Assembly (NCBI GenBank): GCA_023249095.1
Contig: JAHFDK010000019.1
Location: 1 to 45,579, forward strand
Direction: 5' to 3'
Length of the DNA stretch: 45,579 nt
Source: Candidatus Rokuibacteriota bacterium
GTDB lineage: Bacteria; Methylomirabilota; Methylomirabilia; Rokubacteriales; CSP1-6
Position 1 is the stretch's first letter, and each line of letters starts with the position of its first letter. Positions 25,298 through 34,711 of the stretch are shown piece after piece. Position numbers and translations under genes: made by a program. The notes beneath the pieces were generated by a model, which ran no database searches, was not told the origin of the DNA, and saw only the letters and a list, made by a program, of their open reading frames with translations.

Positions 25298-26385
25298 GCC
25301 GTCGATTCGCGCTCGCGACGCTCCTGGTGCTGGTACTCGGCGGCTGCGCAGCGCCCCGATGGATGCCGTTCATCGGCGACGGGCCGGCCAAGGGGCCGGA
25401 GCCCCCGAAGCCGGCCACAGCGGCGACCTCAACCGCGCCGATGCGGCTCGCCGCCGCCGGGAGGCCCGCGCCGCCGCCCGACGCGGGCGTGATCGACCGG
25501 GTACTGGCTGTCGTCAACAACGACGCGATCACGCTCTCGGAGCTCCAGGAAGCCATTGCGGTCTATCAGTACGAGAATCGTGAGCGGGCGCCGGAGGCGT
25601 CGATCGAGCTGGCCCAGCAGTTCCTCACCCGGATGATCGACAGCCGGCTCCAGATCCAGGAGGCCGAGCGCGAAAAAATCGTCATCGAGGACGCGGAGGT
25701 CGAAGAGGAGCTGGCGGAGCGGCTCAAGAAGATGAACGTGAAGGGCCGCGACGAGTTCGAGGCCCTGCTCAAGGCGCAGGGACTCTCGATGGAGTCGGTC
25801 AAGCGGCGGATCGGCGACGAGCTTCGACGGGGCCGGATCGTGGGCCGGAGGGTGAGGCTCCGCGTGTCGGTGATGGAGTCCGAGGTCACGCAGTATCTCG
25901 AGGCCAACCGCGCGAAGCTCGAGACGGGGCTGACCTACCATGCGCGGCACATCTTGGTCCTGCCCGATGCGGGTGTCGCCGACGCGACCTGGGAGAACGC
26001 CCGTATCCGTGCAGAGCTCCTCAGGGCCCAGTTGCTGAACGGTGCCGACTTCGCCGAGCTCGCCCAACAGAACTCGCGGGATGCGAGCGCTCGGGACGGC
26101 GGCGATCTTGGAACGCTCAAGCGCGGCGAGCTCGCCCAGGACATCGAGACGCAGATCCTCAGCCTCGCGGCCGGCGAGGTCTCGTTACCCTTTCGCTCCG
26201 CACTCGGGTACCACATCTTCCGGCTCGAATCCAAAGACAGCCTCGAGGGCGAGGGGTTGACGCGGGTCAAGGCTCAGATCCGCGAGATCCTCTTCCGCGA
26301 GAAGTTCGACGCCCGGCTCGACACCTGGCTCAAGGAGATCAAGCAACGCGCGATCATCGATGTGCGCCTGGACGGGCAGCTGTGA
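25294..26385 (+). CDS. SurA/PpiC-type peptidyl-prolyl isomerase lipoprotein
   Basis: Predicted periplasmic, lipid-anchored folding factor, 363 residues. GTG 25294 overlaps the mfd stop and gives MSRRFALATLLVLVLGGCAA, a signal peptide with lipobox LGGC. After a Pro/Ala-rich linker, a SurA_N-like helical region starts with IDRVLAVVNNDAITLSELQE, and a parvulin domain spans about residues 215-325 (YHARHILVL, DFAELAQQNSRDASARDGGD, LPFRSALGYHIFRLE). It probably helps fold outer-membrane proteins. An mfd-surA pairing is common in deltaproteobacteria. SurA of E. coli has two parvulin domains and no lipid anchor, so the symbol is left empty. Confidence 0.88.
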   Translation: MSRRFALATLLVLVLGGCAAPRWMPFIGDGPAKGPEPPKPATAATSTAPMRLAAAGRPAPPPDAGVIDRVLAVVNNDAITLSELQEAIAVYQYENRERAPEASIELAQQFLTRMIDSRLQIQEAEREKIVIEDAEVEEELAERLKKMNVKGRDEFEALLKAQGLSMESVKRRIGDELRRGRIVGRRVRLRVSVMESEVTQYLEANRAKLETGLTYHARHILVLPDAGVADATWENARIRAELLRAQLLNGADFAELAQQNSRDASARDGGDLGTLKRGELAQDIETQILSLAAGEVSLPFRSALGYHIFRLESKDSLEGEGLTRVKAQIREILFREKFDARLDTWLKEIKQRAIIDVRLDGQL

Positions 26386-26392
26386 AAAATCG

Positions 26393-26424
26393 TTGACAAT
26401 GCGGCCCCGAAATGGCAGGATAAT
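26393..26424 (+). promoter_or_regulatory. Candidate rho promoter
   Basis: A perfect -35 TTGACA (26393-26398) and a near-perfect -10 GATAAT (26419-26424) lie in an AT-richer stretch just after the isomerase gene. The 20-base spacer is longer than the optimal 17, so either the promoter is weak or is activated, or the true -10 differs. The next gene, rho, is about 150 bases downstream. Confidence 0.55.
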
Positions 26425-26433
26425 TTGCGGCGT

Positions 26434-26490
26434 TAGCTTTCCAACCCCGCAGTAAACCTAGGCAAACGGCTAACCGAACTCACTTGCTTG
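26434..26490 (+). promoter_or_regulatory. C-rich, G-poor rho leader (possible rut site)
   Basis: In the 191-base gap before rho, this 57-base part has about twice as many C as G (roughly 19 to 10) in a genome where they are balanced, and is poor in stem potential. Such unstructured C-rich RNA is what Rho binds. In E. coli rho is autoregulated by premature termination in its leader, so the same is plausible here. This is inference from composition. Confidence 0.35.
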
Positions 26491-26576
26491 CGGCGCCAGC
26501 CGCCCGGAGCCCTTTGATGAGTGCCCGCCGAGAAAGAGGTCAAGGAAGCCCGACCCAGAACTCCGAAGTGAACGGG

Positions 26577-27830
26577 ATGAACCTTTCCGAGCTGAAGGAA
26601 AAGGCCATCTCGGACCTGAACGTGATCGCCCGCGATCTGAACGTCCAGAACATGGGCGGGCTGCGCAAGCAGGAACTGATCTTCAAAATCCTACAATCGC
26701 AGGCGGAGAAGGACGGTCTGATCTTCGCCGAGGGCGTCCTCGAGGTCCTCCCGGACGGGTTCGGCTTCCTGCGGGCGCCGGATTACAACTACCTGCCGGG
26801 TCCGGACGATATCTACGTTTCCCCGTCTCAGATACGACGGTTCGACCTCCGGACGGGCGATACCATCTCCGGTCAGGTGCGGCCGCCAAAGGATACGGAG
26901 CGGTACTTCGCGCTGCTCAAGGTCGAGGCGATCAATTTCGAGACGCCGGAGCAGGCGCGCGAGAAGATCTTCTTCGACAACCTCACGCCGCTGTATCCGA
27001 TGGAGCGGCTCCGTCTCGAGCACGACACCGAGAATCTGACGACCCGAGTGATGGATCTCCTGTGCCCGATCGGCAAGGGCCAGCGGGGCATGATCGTGGC
27101 CGCGCCGCGGACGGGCAAGACGATGATGCTCCAGTCCATCGCCCATGCGATCGCCACGAACCATCCGGAGGTCTACCTCATCGTGCTCCTCATCGACGAG
27201 CGACCCGAGGAGGTCACCGACATGCAGCGGTCGGTGAAGGGCGAGGTGATCTCGTCCACCTTCGACGAGCCGCCCCAGCGGCACATCCAGGTCGCCGACA
27301 TGGTGATCGAGAAGGCCAAGCGTCTGGTCGAGCACAAGCGGGACGTCGTGATCCTGCTCGACTCGCTCACCCGCTTCGCGCGCGCCCACAACGCCGTCAT
27401 CCCGTCGTCGGGGAAGGTCCTGTCGGGCGGTCTCGACGCGAACGCGCTCCAGCGGCCACGCCGCTTCTTCGCGGCGGCGCGGAACATCGAGGAAGGCGGC
27501 TCGCTCACGATCATGGCGACGGCCATCGTCGACACCGGAAGCCGGATGGACGACGTCATCTTCGAGGAGTTCAAGGGGACCGGCAACATGGAGGTTCATC
27601 TCGATCGCCGGCTGATGGACAAGCGGATCTTCCCGACGATCAACATCGAGCAGTCGGGCACGCGGAAGGAAGAGCTGCTCCTCGAGAAGGACGAGCTCCA
27701 GAAGATCTGGCTCCTGCGCAAGGCGCTCTCCCAGCTCAACCCCGTGGAGGGCATGGAGCTCCTGCTGGACAAGCTCAAGCTCACGAAGTCGAACAAGGAG
27801 TTCCTGGCCTCGATGCACTCGATGGGGTGA
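26577..27830 (+). CDS. rho: Transcription termination factor Rho
   Basis: Hexameric RNA-dependent ATPase that ends transcription at unstructured C-rich RNA. With ATG 26577 ([20 protein letters not shown]) it has 417 residues, against 419 in E. coli. The N-terminal RNA-binding fold includes [20 protein letters not shown] and [16 protein letters not shown]. The P-loop is APRTGKT near residue 176, followed by [13 protein letters not shown]. The R-loop/secondary RNA site is [20 protein letters not shown]; the ends are shared with all Rho proteins. An in-frame ATG at 26517, with GGAG before it, would add 20 residues and is the alternative start. Followed by rpmE, prfA, prmC and murA. Confidence 0.97.
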   Translation: MNLSELKEKAISDLNVIARDLNVQNMGGLRKQELIFKILQSQAEKDGLIFAEGVLEVLPDGFGFLRAPDYNYLPGPDDIYVSPSQIRRFDLRTGDTISGQVRPPKDTERYFALLKVEAINFETPEQAREKIFFDNLTPLYPMERLRLEHDTENLTTRVMDLLCPIGKGQRGMIVAAPRTGKTMMLQSIAHAIATNHPEVYLIVLLIDERPEEVTDMQRSVKGEVISSTFDEPPQRHIQVADMVIEKAKRLVEHKRDVVILLDSLTRFARAHNAVIPSSGKVLSGGLDANALQRPRRFFAAARNIEEGGSLTIMATAIVDTGSRMDDVIFEEFKGTGNMEVHLDRRLMDKRIFPTINIEQSGTRKEELLLEKDELQKIWLLRKALSQLNPVEGMELLLDKLKLTKSNKEFLASMHSMG

Positions 27831-27860
27831 TCCGCCGGGCTGGCGGGAATCCTCGGGTTT

Positions 27861-27889
27861 TTGCGTGTTCTGGTCAGGGCTGGTATTCT
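27861..27889 (+). promoter_or_regulatory. Candidate rpmE promoter
   Basis: TTGCGT (27861-27866), 17-base spacer, TATTCT (27884-27889), just after rho. A short GC stem (CCGCC/GGCGG, 27833-27846) and a TTTTT run at 27858-27862 precede it and may form a weak terminator for rho. The rpmE start is 26 bases downstream. Confidence 0.5.
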
Positions 27890-27914
27890 TGGAGCTCCTG
27901 AGGGGGTGGCTCGA

Positions 27915-28127
27915 ATGAAGGTGGGCATTCATCCGGACTATGTGGATACGACCATCACGTGCGCGTGCGGAGAGGTGGTTCACACTCGCTCCACAAGGTC
28001 CAACATCCACGTGGAGGTCTGCTCGAAGTGCCATCCTTTCTACACCGGGAAGCACAAGCTCATGGACACCGCGGGTCGTGTCGAGCGCTTCCAGCGGAAG
28101 TACGGGCGCCCGACCGCGTCCGCGTAG
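27915..28127 (+). CDS. rpmE: 50S ribosomal protein bL31, zinc form
   Basis: Ribosomal protein bL31, 70 residues with the ATG at 27915 ([10 protein letters not shown]), close to the E. coli protein (70). It keeps the four cysteines of the zinc-binding form: CAC in [15 protein letters not shown] and CSKC in [17 protein letters not shown]. It stabilises the contact between ribosomal subunits. The zinc form is often replaced by a zinc-free paralogue under zinc limitation; none is seen here. The longer open frame from 27861 overlaps the promoter and is not used. A clear hairpin terminator follows. Confidence 0.96.
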   Translation: MKVGIHPDYVDTTITCACGEVVHTRSTRSNIHVEVCSKCHPFYTGKHKLMDTAGRVERFQRKYGRPTASA

Positions 28128-28138
28128 CACGCGCTCCG

Positions 28139-28171
28139 AAGCCGGCCGGGTTGGACTCGGGCCGGCTTTTT
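28139..28171 (+). terminator. Rho-independent terminator after rpmE
   Basis: AGCCGGCC (28140-28147) pairs with GGCCGGCT (28160-28167) around a 12-base loop and is followed by TTTT (28168-28171). The two flanking A bases can extend the stem into the T run. prfA begins 46 bases further on, so it needs read-through or its own promoter. Confidence 0.85.
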
Positions 28172-28216
28172 GTTTGCCCCCCGTGTCGCGCCTGCGAAAC
28201 GGCGCGCTGAGCCCCG

Positions 28217-29290
28217 ATGCTGTTTGACAAGCTCCGTCAGATCGAAGAGCGGTCCAACGAGATCGCCCGGGCCCTGTCCAACCCCGCCACCTTCGGCCAG
28301 CCCGCCGAGTACGCCCGGCTTCGGAAAGAGCACGCCGACACCGTCGACATCGTCGAGCGCTTCACCGCGTACCGCGAGGTGCTTCGCCGGATCGGCGAAG
28401 CCCGCCACATCCTCGCGGAGGGTGGCGACCGCGAGCTCGCCGAGCTCGCGCAAGCGGAGATCGACGACCTCACCGCCCGGCAGGCGGCGCTCGAGGAGGA
28501 GTTGAAACGGCTCCTGCTGCCGCGCGATCCGAACGACGAGAAGAACGTCTTCGTCGAAATCCGCGCGGGCGCCGGTGGCGATGAGGCTGCCCTCTTCGCC
28601 GCGGACCTGAGCCGCATGTACACGAAGTACGCTGAGCGCCCGCGGTGGCAGGTCGAGATGATGGACGCCAGCGCGACCGGCGTCGGCGGGTTCAAGGACG
28701 TGATCCTGTTCATCCAGGGGCGCGGCGCGTGGAGTCGTCTGAAGTTCGAGCGTGGCGTGCACCGGGTGCAGCGTGTGCCCGTCACCGAGTCGAGCGGCCG
28801 GATCCACACCTCGACCGTCACCGTCGCCGTGCTTCCGGAGGCCGAGGACGTCGACGTCAAGGTCGAGGAGAAGGACCTCCGGGTCGACGTGTACCGGTCC
28901 TCCGGCCCCGGCGGGCAGGGCGTCAACACGACGGATTCGGCCGTACGGATCACCCACCTGCCGACCGGGCTCGTCGTGACGTGCCAGGACGAGCGGTCAC
29001 AGATCAAGAACCGGGCGAAGGCGATGCGCGTTCTCAAGGCCCGGCTGCTGGAGCGGGCGCAGGACGAGCAACAGGCGGCCATCGCGGCGGACCGCCGCAG
29101 CCAGGTCGGGACGGGCGGGCGCAGCGAGCGGATCCGCACCTATAATTTCCCGCAGACGCGCGTCACCGATCACCGAATCGGTCTCACACTCCATCGGCTG
29201 GCGGCCGTGCTGGATGGTGACCTCGACGAGCTGATCGACGCTCTCGTGGCGGCCGAGGAGGCCGATCGGCTCCAGCGGGTAGAGCAGTGA
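28217..29290 (+). CDS. prfA: Peptide chain release factor 1
   Basis: Recognises UAA and UAG stop codons and triggers release of the finished protein. It has 357 residues (E. coli 360). The codon-recognition loop PVT in [14 protein letters not shown] fits the P-x-T pattern of RF1, not the SPF of RF2. The catalytic GGQ lies in [18 protein letters not shown] near residue 232, whose glutamine would be methylated by the product of the next gene. The start [16 protein letters not shown] is typical. The stop overlaps prmC by one base. Confidence 0.97.
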   Translation: MLFDKLRQIEERSNEIARALSNPATFGQPAEYARLRKEHADTVDIVERFTAYREVLRRIGEARHILAEGGDRELAELAQAEIDDLTARQAALEEELKRLLLPRDPNDEKNVFVEIRAGAGGDEAALFAADLSRMYTKYAERPRWQVEMMDASATGVGGFKDVILFIQGRGAWSRLKFERGVHRVQRVPVTESSGRIHTSTVTVAVLPEAEDVDVKVEEKDLRVDVYRSSGPGGQGVNTTDSAVRITHLPTGLVVTCQDERSQIKNRAKAMRVLKARLLERAQDEQQAAIAADRRSQVGTGGRSERIRTYNFPQTRVTDHRIGLTLHRLAAVLDGDLDELIDALVAAEEADRLQRVEQ

Positions 29291-30153
29291 TGCGCCCCGT
29301 CACGACGTTCCGCGACCAGCTCGCCGCCGCCACGACCGCGCTCGAGGCGGCCGGCGTCGCCAGCCCGCGGGTCGACGCCGAGTGGCTGCTCGCCGGGCTG
29401 CTCGGCGTCGGGCGGGTCACCGTTCGGCTGGATCCGGCCGGCGTCGTCCCCGAGCTGCTCGCAGAGCGCTATGGCGACGCCGTGCGCCGGCGCGCGCGCC
29501 GTGAACCGCTCCAGCGAATCCTCGGCTGGGAGGAGTTTCGCGGCGTGCGCGTTCGACTCACCGACGCGGTGCTCGTGCCCAGGCCGGAGACCGAGGCGCT
29601 CGTGGAATGGGCGCTGGCGCTCCTGCCAGCGCGCGGCGGCCGGAGGCTGCGGGCCGTCGATCTCGGGACCGGGTCGGGGTGCATCGCCTGCGCGCTGGCC
29701 GCCGAGCGGCCGGATCTCGACGTGGTCGCCATCGACGTGTCGCCGGCCGCGGCGGCCGTCGCTCGGGAGAATGCGATCGCCCTCGGACTCGCGGCGCGCA
29801 TCAGGGTCGTCGCCGCGGACCTGCTCGACGGGGTCCGCGATCTGGGCGCCGACCTCATCGTGAGCAACCCTCCGTACCTGCCGACCGGGCTCGTGCCCGA
29901 GCTCCCGCCGGAGGTGCGGACCCACGAGCCGGTCGTCGCGCTGGACGGTGGCGCCGACGGTCTCGCGCTGATCAGGAGGATCGCCGCGATCGCCCACCGC
30001 GCCCTGCGTGCGTCCGGTGTGCTCGTCGTCGAGACGGCGGGCGGCGCCCAGGCGACCGCCGCCGCCGCGCTCCTCCGAACGGCAGACTTCGCGCAGGTGG
30101 CCGTCCGCGCCGACCTCGCTGGCGTCGACCGGTTCGTCGCGGGGAGAGCCTGA
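29290..30153 (+). CDS. prmC: Release-factor glutamine methyltransferase
   Basis: SAM-dependent enzyme that methylates the glutamine of the GGQ motif in release factors, 287 residues. The N-terminal helical domain (residues 1-80) recognises the release factor. The catalytic domain has the SAM loop [19 protein letters not shown] and the substrate-binding NPPY in [10 protein letters not shown] near residue 192. ATG 29290 shares its A with the prfA stop; GTG 29287 just upstream would add one residue. The prfA-prmC pairing is widely conserved. Confidence 0.95.
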   Translation: MRPVTTFRDQLAAATTALEAAGVASPRVDAEWLLAGLLGVGRVTVRLDPAGVVPELLAERYGDAVRRRARREPLQRILGWEEFRGVRVRLTDAVLVPRPETEALVEWALALLPARGGRRLRAVDLGTGSGCIACALAAERPDLDVVAIDVSPAAAAVARENAIALGLAARIRVVAADLLDGVRDLGADLIVSNPPYLPTGLVPELPPEVRTHEPVVALDGGADGLALIRRIAAIAHRALRASGVLVVETAGGAQATAAAALLRTADFAQVAVRADLAGVDRFVAGRA

Positions 30154-31406
30154 TGCCCGCGCGGCTCGAGATCGACGGTGGAGTGCCGCTCCACGGCTCG
30201 GTGCGGGTGAGCGCAGCCAAGAACGCGGCGTTGCCCGCGCTGGCGGCGTCGCTGCTGACCGCGGAGCCGGTCCGTCTGACCAACGTTCCGGATCTCGTCG
30301 ACGTGCGCACGATGGTGCGGCTCGTCGAGACGCTCGGCGCGACGATCCGGCGCGAGCACGGCGAGCTCGCGGCGCAGGTGGCGCGCGTCACCAATGACGT
30401 CGCGCCGTATGACCTCGTCTCGACCATGCGCGCGTCCGTGCTCGTCCTTGGCCCACTCGTGGCGCGCCACGGCTCGGCGCGCGTCGCGCTTCCGGGCGGC
30501 TGCGCCATCGGCGTGCGGCCTATCGACCAGCACCTGAAGGGTCTCGCCCGCCTGGGCGCCGAGATCGCGATCGAGAACGGGTACGTGGTGGCGCGGGCGA
30601 GTCGGTTGAAGGCGGCACGGATCGCCACCGATCTCGTCACCGTCACGGGGACCGAGAACCTCATGATGGCTGCGGCGCTCGCCGAGGGGACGACGGTGAT
30701 CGAGAACGCCGCGCGCGAGCCCGAGGTCGTCGACCTCGCGACCCTGCTCACGGCAATGGGGGCGCGGATCCGCGGCGCGGGCACCCCCCGGGTGGAGATC
30801 GAGGGCGTCTCCGAGCTGGCGGGCACCTCGCACCGGATCATTCCGGACCGGATCGAGGCGGGCACGCTGATTGTGGCGGGCGCGATCACGGGCGGGGACG
30901 TCACGGTCACCGATCTCGTGCCCGATCACCTCTCGGCGCTCATGGCCAAGCTCGGCGAGTGCGGCGTCGCCCTCGAGGTCGGCCCGACGTCGGTCCGCGT
31001 GAGGGGCCCCGGGCGCCCCCGGGCGGCGGACGTCACCACGAGCCCGTTCCCCGGCTTCCCCACGGACATGCAGGCGCAGGTGATGACGCTGCTCGGGCTC
31101 GCGGACGGTCAGTCGCGGGTCACCGAGACGATCTTCGAGAATCGGTTCATGCACGTCGCCGAGCTTGCGCGGATGGGCGCGCGGATCGAGACCGACGGCG
31201 CCATCGCAGTCATCCGGGGCGTGTCGTGCTACCAGGGCGCGCCGGTGATGGCGTCGGATCTGCGCGCCTCGGCCGCGCTGGTGCTGGCGGGCCTTGCCGC
31301 TCACGGCCGCACCACGGTCTCACGCGTCTACCATCTCGATCGCGGCTACGAGCGGCTCGAGACCAAGCTGACGGCGCTGGGCGCCCGCATCGAGCGGCGC
31401 GCGTGA
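30153..31406 (+). CDS. murA: UDP-N-acetylglucosamine 1-carboxyvinyltransferase
   Basis: First committed step of peptidoglycan synthesis: transfers enolpyruvate from PEP to UDP-GlcNAc. It has 417 residues (E. coli 419). The catalytic cysteine is C117 in [16 protein letters not shown]; having Cys here and not Asp implies fosfomycin sensitivity by family knowledge. Other markers are [16 protein letters not shown] near the start, [18 protein letters not shown] and [18 protein letters not shown] 30153 overlaps the prmC stop by one base. hisG follows with a four-base overlap; this murA-hisG link is also seen in deltaproteobacteria. Confidence 0.97.
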   Translation: MPARLEIDGGVPLHGSVRVSAAKNAALPALAASLLTAEPVRLTNVPDLVDVRTMVRLVETLGATIRREHGELAAQVARVTNDVAPYDLVSTMRASVLVLGPLVARHGSARVALPGGCAIGVRPIDQHLKGLARLGAEIAIENGYVVARASRLKAARIATDLVTVTGTENLMMAAALAEGTTVIENAAREPEVVDLATLLTAMGARIRGAGTPRVEIEGVSELAGTSHRIIPDRIEAGTLIVAGAITGGDVTVTDLVPDHLSALMAKLGECGVALEVGPTSVRVRGPGRPRAADVTTSPFPGFPTDMQAQVMTLLGLADGQSRVTETIFENRFMHVAELARMGARIETDGAIAVIRGVSCYQGAPVMASDLRASAALVLAGLAAHGRTTVSRVYHLDRGYERLETKLTALGARIERRA

Positions 31407-32101
31407 AGGAGCGACTCACGATCGCGCTGCCGAAGGGGCGACTGCTCGACGGCGCGCTCGAGCTCCTGCACGCGCTCGGCGTCGAGGGGATCGACCAGGA
31501 CTCGCGACGGCTGATCTTCACCGATGCCCGGCGCGGGCTACGCCTGCTGTTCCTCAAACCGGTCGACATCCCGGCGTACGTCCTGTACGGCGCGGCCGAC
31601 CTGGGGATCGTCGGCAAGGATATTCTGCTCGAGCAGGACCCGGACGTGTACGAGCCGCTCGATCTCGGGTTCGGATTCTGCCGGCTCGTCGTCGCGGAGC
31701 CGCGCGAGCTCTGGGAGCGCGACGATCCGGCGAAGTGGTCCTGGGTGCGCGTCGCCACGAAGTATCCCCGGCTGGCCGAGCAGTACTTCACCGACCGGGG
31801 CATCCAGGTGGAGATCGTGCGCCTCGACGGCTCGATCGAGCTGGCGCCGCTCGTCGGGCTCGCGGAGCGCATCGTCGATCTGGTCCAGTCGGGCGAGACC
31901 TTGAGGGCCAACGGGCTGGTCGAGGTGGCCGAGATTACCCGATCCACCGCCCGCCTCATCGTGAACCGCGCCTCGATGAAGACGGAGCACGCGGCGGTCA
32001 GCGAGCTCATCGACGAGTTGAAGGCCGCGCTCCGGAGCGCGCCTGTCCAGCACCCGGCCGGAGCGCGGGCGCAGCCGGCGCCGCGGGTCCCGCGCTCATG
32101 A
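31403..32101 (+). CDS. hisG: ATP phosphoribosyltransferase, short form
   Basis: First enzyme of histidine synthesis, joining ATP and PRPP. The 232-residue protein is the short, catalytic-only form: [33 protein letters not shown] and the PRPP loop region [15 protein letters not shown]. It lacks the C-terminal regulatory domain of the long form. Short forms need the partner HisZ, which is not encoded in this window. A C-terminal tail of about 20 residues rich in Ala, Pro and Arg (from about residue 212) is longer than usual. GTG 31403 overlaps the murA stop by four bases. Confidence 0.95.
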   Translation: MKERLTIALPKGRLLDGALELLHALGVEGIDQDSRRLIFTDARRGLRLLFLKPVDIPAYVLYGAADLGIVGKDILLEQDPDVYEPLDLGFGFCRLVVAEPRELWERDDPAKWSWVRVATKYPRLAEQYFTDRGIQVEIVRLDGSIELAPLVGLAERIVDLVQSGETLRANGLVEVAEITRSTARLIVNRASMKTEHAAVSELIDELKAALRSAPVQHPAGARAQPAPRVPRS

Positions 32102-33411
32102 TCCGCACGCTCGATGCGCGGCGCGGAATCGATGCCGTCGTGACGGCGCTCGAGCGCTCGCCCGACGCGGTGGCGCCCGAGATCCACCGGACGGTCGACG
32201 AGATCCTCGGTGCGGTGCGCTCCCGGGGTGACGCGGCGCTCTGCGAGTACACGGCGCGTCTCGATGGCTGGAGCCCCGCCGCCGCGGGGGAGCTCGCGCT
32301 GGCCGCCGCGGACTTCGAAACCGCCGAGCGCGCCCTTGCTCCCGACGTGCGAGCCGCCCTCGAGTATGCCGCCGACCGCATCGAGCGCTACCACGCGGCC
32401 GCGATGCCCAAGTCGTGGCGCATGACCGACGAGCACGGATCCGTCCTGGGCCAGGAGATCCGCCCGCTCGACCGCGTGGGTGTCTACGTTCCGGGCGGGC
32501 GGGCGGCGTACCCCTCGACGGTGCTGATGACCGTCGTCCCGGCGCGCGTCGCGGGCGTGCGGGAGATCGTGCTCGTCACGCCCCCGGGACCCGGCGGCCG
32601 GGTCGAGCCGGTGGTGCTCGGCGCCGCGCGCATCGCCGGGGTCACCGAGGGCTACCGGATCGGCGGGGCGCAGGCGGTCGCCGCGCTCGCATACGGCACG
32701 GCGCTGATCCGCCGGGTCGACAAGATCGTCGGGCCGGGCAACATCTACGTCGCGCTCGCCAAGGCGCGTGTCTTCGGCGAAGTGGGGATCGACATGGTCG
32801 CGGGGCCCAGCGAGGTCGTCGTCGTCGCGGACGCGAGCGCGGACCCGGAGTGGATCGCCGCGGACATGCTCGCCCAGGCTGAGCACGATCCCATGGCCCG
32901 CGCGCTCCTGATCACGGATGTCGACGAACTGATCCCGCGTGTCGCCGCGGCGCTCGAGCGCCAGCTGACCGCGCTGCCGCGCCGCGCGATCGCCGCGCAG
33001 GCGCTCCAGGCGAACGGCGCGCTGATCCGCGTCGACAGCCTCGATGAGGCGCTCGCGCTGGCCAACCGGCTCGCTCCGGAGCACCTCGAGCTGCTGGTCG
33101 CGGTCCCGGCCGCGCTCCTGCCGCGGGTGAGGCACGCCGGCGCGGTGTTCATGGGCGGCCACACGCCCGAGGTCGTGGGGGACTATGTCGCGGGCCCCAA
33201 CCACGTGCTGCCGACGGCGGGTACGGCGCGGTTCGCATCGCCGCTGGGCGCCGAGGATTTCGTGAAGCGCTCGAGTGTCATCGAGTACTCGCGGGGTGGG
33301 CTGCGCGCCGCGGCGCCACACCTCAGGACGCTGACGCGCGTCGAGGGCCTCGCCGGGCACGGGCGCGCGGCGGCCTTGCGGCTGAACCGGGATGGAGGAA
33401 AGGGCGAATGA
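32098..33411 (+). CDS. hisD: Histidinol dehydrogenase
   Basis: Zinc enzyme that catalyses the last two oxidations, histidinol to histidine, with NAD+. It has 437 residues (E. coli 434). Recognisable parts are RVGVYVPGGRAAYPSTVLM, GGAQAVAALAYGT, DKIVGPGNIYVALAK, the catalytic Glu-His in AEHDPMARALL, LAPEHLELL and the late SVIEYSRGGL. ATG 32098 overlaps the hisG stop by four bases and its own stop overlaps hisB by four, so the his genes are tightly coupled. Confidence 0.97.
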   Translation: MIRTLDARRGIDAVVTALERSPDAVAPEIHRTVDEILGAVRSRGDAALCEYTARLDGWSPAAAGELALAAADFETAERALAPDVRAALEYAADRIERYHAAAMPKSWRMTDEHGSVLGQEIRPLDRVGVYVPGGRAAYPSTVLMTVVPARVAGVREIVLVTPPGPGGRVEPVVLGAARIAGVTEGYRIGGAQAVAALAYGTALIRRVDKIVGPGNIYVALAKARVFGEVGIDMVAGPSEVVVVADASADPEWIAADMLAQAEHDPMARALLITDVDELIPRVAAALERQLTALPRRAIAAQALQANGALIRVDSLDEALALANRLAPEHLELLVAVPAALLPRVRHAGAVFMGGHTPEVVGDYVAGPNHVLPTAGTARFASPLGAEDFVKRSSVIEYSRGGLRAAAPHLRTLTRVEGLAGHGRAAALRLNRDGGKGE

Positions 33412-34013
33412 GCGCTGAGAGCACGGACCGACAGGCGCGCGTCGAGCGGAAGACCAAGGAGACGGAGATCACGCTCCACCTCAACCTTGACGGCACCGGG
33501 GCCTCGAAAGTGCAGACGCCGATACCGTTCTTCAGCCATATGCTGGAGGCGTGGTCGAAGCACGGGCTGATGGACCTCGCGGTCGACGCCCAGGGCGACG
33601 TCGAGGTCGACCAGCATCACACCGTGGAGGACGTGGGCATCGTCCTCGGCCAGGCGCTCCGGCAGGCGCTCGGCGACAAGAAGGGCATCGTGCGCTATGG
33701 AACCGCGTGCATCCCGATGGACGAGGCGCTGGTGTCGTCGTCGGTCGACCTGTCGGGACGCTCCTTTCTCGTCTTCAGCGTGCCGGTCGCGCGCGCCCGG
33801 GTGTCGAACTTCGATCTCGACCTGCTCCAGGAGTTCTTTCGCGCGTTTGCGTTCAACGCCGAGATGACGCTGCACGTGACCATGCACTACGGCCACAATC
33901 TCCACCACATCACCGAAGCCGTGTTCAAGGCCGCCGGACGGGCGCTGGCGGAGGCGACGCGCGTCAATCCAAGGATCGCGGGCGTGCTTCCCTCGACGAA
34001 GGGTGCGCTGTGA
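33408..34013 (+). CDS. hisB: Imidazoleglycerol-phosphate dehydratase
   Basis: Converts imidazole glycerol phosphate to imidazole acetol phosphate, 201 residues, the single-function form without the phosphatase domain of E. coli HisB. Metal-binding repeats are visible as QHHTVEDVGIVLGQAL and HHITEAVFKAAGRAL, with FFSHMLEAWSKHGLMDL near residue 45. Because it is monofunctional, a separate histidinol-phosphatase must exist; the HAD phosphatase at 5010 is not an obvious candidate. ATG 33408 overlaps hisD by four bases. Confidence 0.97.
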   Translation: MSAESTDRQARVERKTKETEITLHLNLDGTGASKVQTPIPFFSHMLEAWSKHGLMDLAVDAQGDVEVDQHHTVEDVGIVLGQALRQALGDKKGIVRYGTACIPMDEALVSSSVDLSGRSFLVFSVPVARARVSNFDLDLLQEFFRAFAFNAEMTLHVTMHYGHNLHHITEAVFKAAGRALAEATRVNPRIAGVLPSTKGAL

Positions 34014-34711
34014 TTGCCATCGTCGACTACGGGCGCGGAAACCTCGGGTCCGTCGAGAAGGCGTTTCGTCGCGTCGGCAGCCCGGCAGTGATCACCCAGG
34101 ATCCGCGCGCCGTCGACGACGCGGAGGCGGTGGTGCTGCCGGGGGACGGCGCGTTTCACGACGCGATGTCGAACCTCGACCGCCTTGGCCTGCTGCCCGC
34201 CCTCGGCCGGGCGCTCGACGGCAGCCGGCCGTTCCTGGGGATCTGCCTCGGCTATCAGCTCCTGTTTTCCACCAGTGAGGAGTTCGGCGAGGGACGCGGG
34301 CTCGACGTCGTCCCCGGTGCCGTGCGCCGTCTGCCGCCCGGGCCGAAGATTCCCCACATGGGATGGAACCGCGTGGAGCACGCCGGGGACCTCGGGCTGT
34401 TCGACGGCATCCCCTCGGGCGCTCGCTTCTACTTCGTCCATTCGTACTATCCGGTTGTAGCGGGGCCCGTGAGCACGGCTTTGACCGAGGGTGGCCTGAC
34501 AGAGGCGCACGTGGCTCCGGACGCGCGATCTGAGCGTCGCCAGAGGCAAGCGGACGAGGTGCGCGTGGCGTGGTGTGACTACGGCGTACGATTCGCGGCG
34601 GCGATCGAGCGCGGCCGGGTCTACGCGACCCAGTTCCATCCCGAGAAGAGCCAGCGGTGGGGCCTCCGTCTCCTCGAGAACTTCGCCGCCGTCGTGAAGG
34701 GCGGACGGTGA
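34010..34711 (+). CDS. hisH: HisH glutaminase with in-frame repeat insertion
   Basis: Glutaminase subunit of imidazole glycerol phosphate synthase; it passes ammonia to HisF. The catalytic triad is intact: C79 (GICLGYQLLF), H210 and E212 (QFHPEKSQ). At 233 residues it is about 30 longer than usual: in E. coli the Cys and His are C77 and H178, 101 apart, against 131 here. The extra segment lies after FVHSYYPVV (about residues 150-187) and before CDYGVRFAAAIERG. Its first two-thirds are encoded by repeat copy C (34455-34519). The rest (SERRQRQADEVRVA) is polar and unlike the family. The frame is kept, so the enzyme may still work. GTG 34010 overlaps hisB by four bases. Confidence 0.93.
   Translation: MIAIVDYGRGNLGSVEKAFRRVGSPAVITQDPRAVDDAEAVVLPGDGAFHDAMSNLDRLGLLPALGRALDGSRPFLGICLGYQLLFSTSEEFGEGRGLDVVPGAVRRLPPGPKIPHMGWNRVEHAGDLGLFDGIPSGARFYFVHSYYPVVAGPVSTALTEGGLTEAHVAPDARSERRQRQADEVRVAWCDYGVRFAAAIERGRVYATQFHPEKSQRWGLRLLENFAAVVKGGR
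34455..34519 (+). repeat. 65 bp dispersed repeat, copy C, inside hisH
   Basis: Runs from TTGTAGCGGG (34455) to GTGGCTCCG (34519) with the core ACCGAGGGTGGCCTGAC at 34484-34500. It aligns with copy D in the tRNA operon over its length with one single-base gap; I estimate roughly 75 per cent identity. It is read through in frame by hisH, adding about 22 residues; a further ~40 bases of unexplained insert follow to about 34560. Confidence 0.85.
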
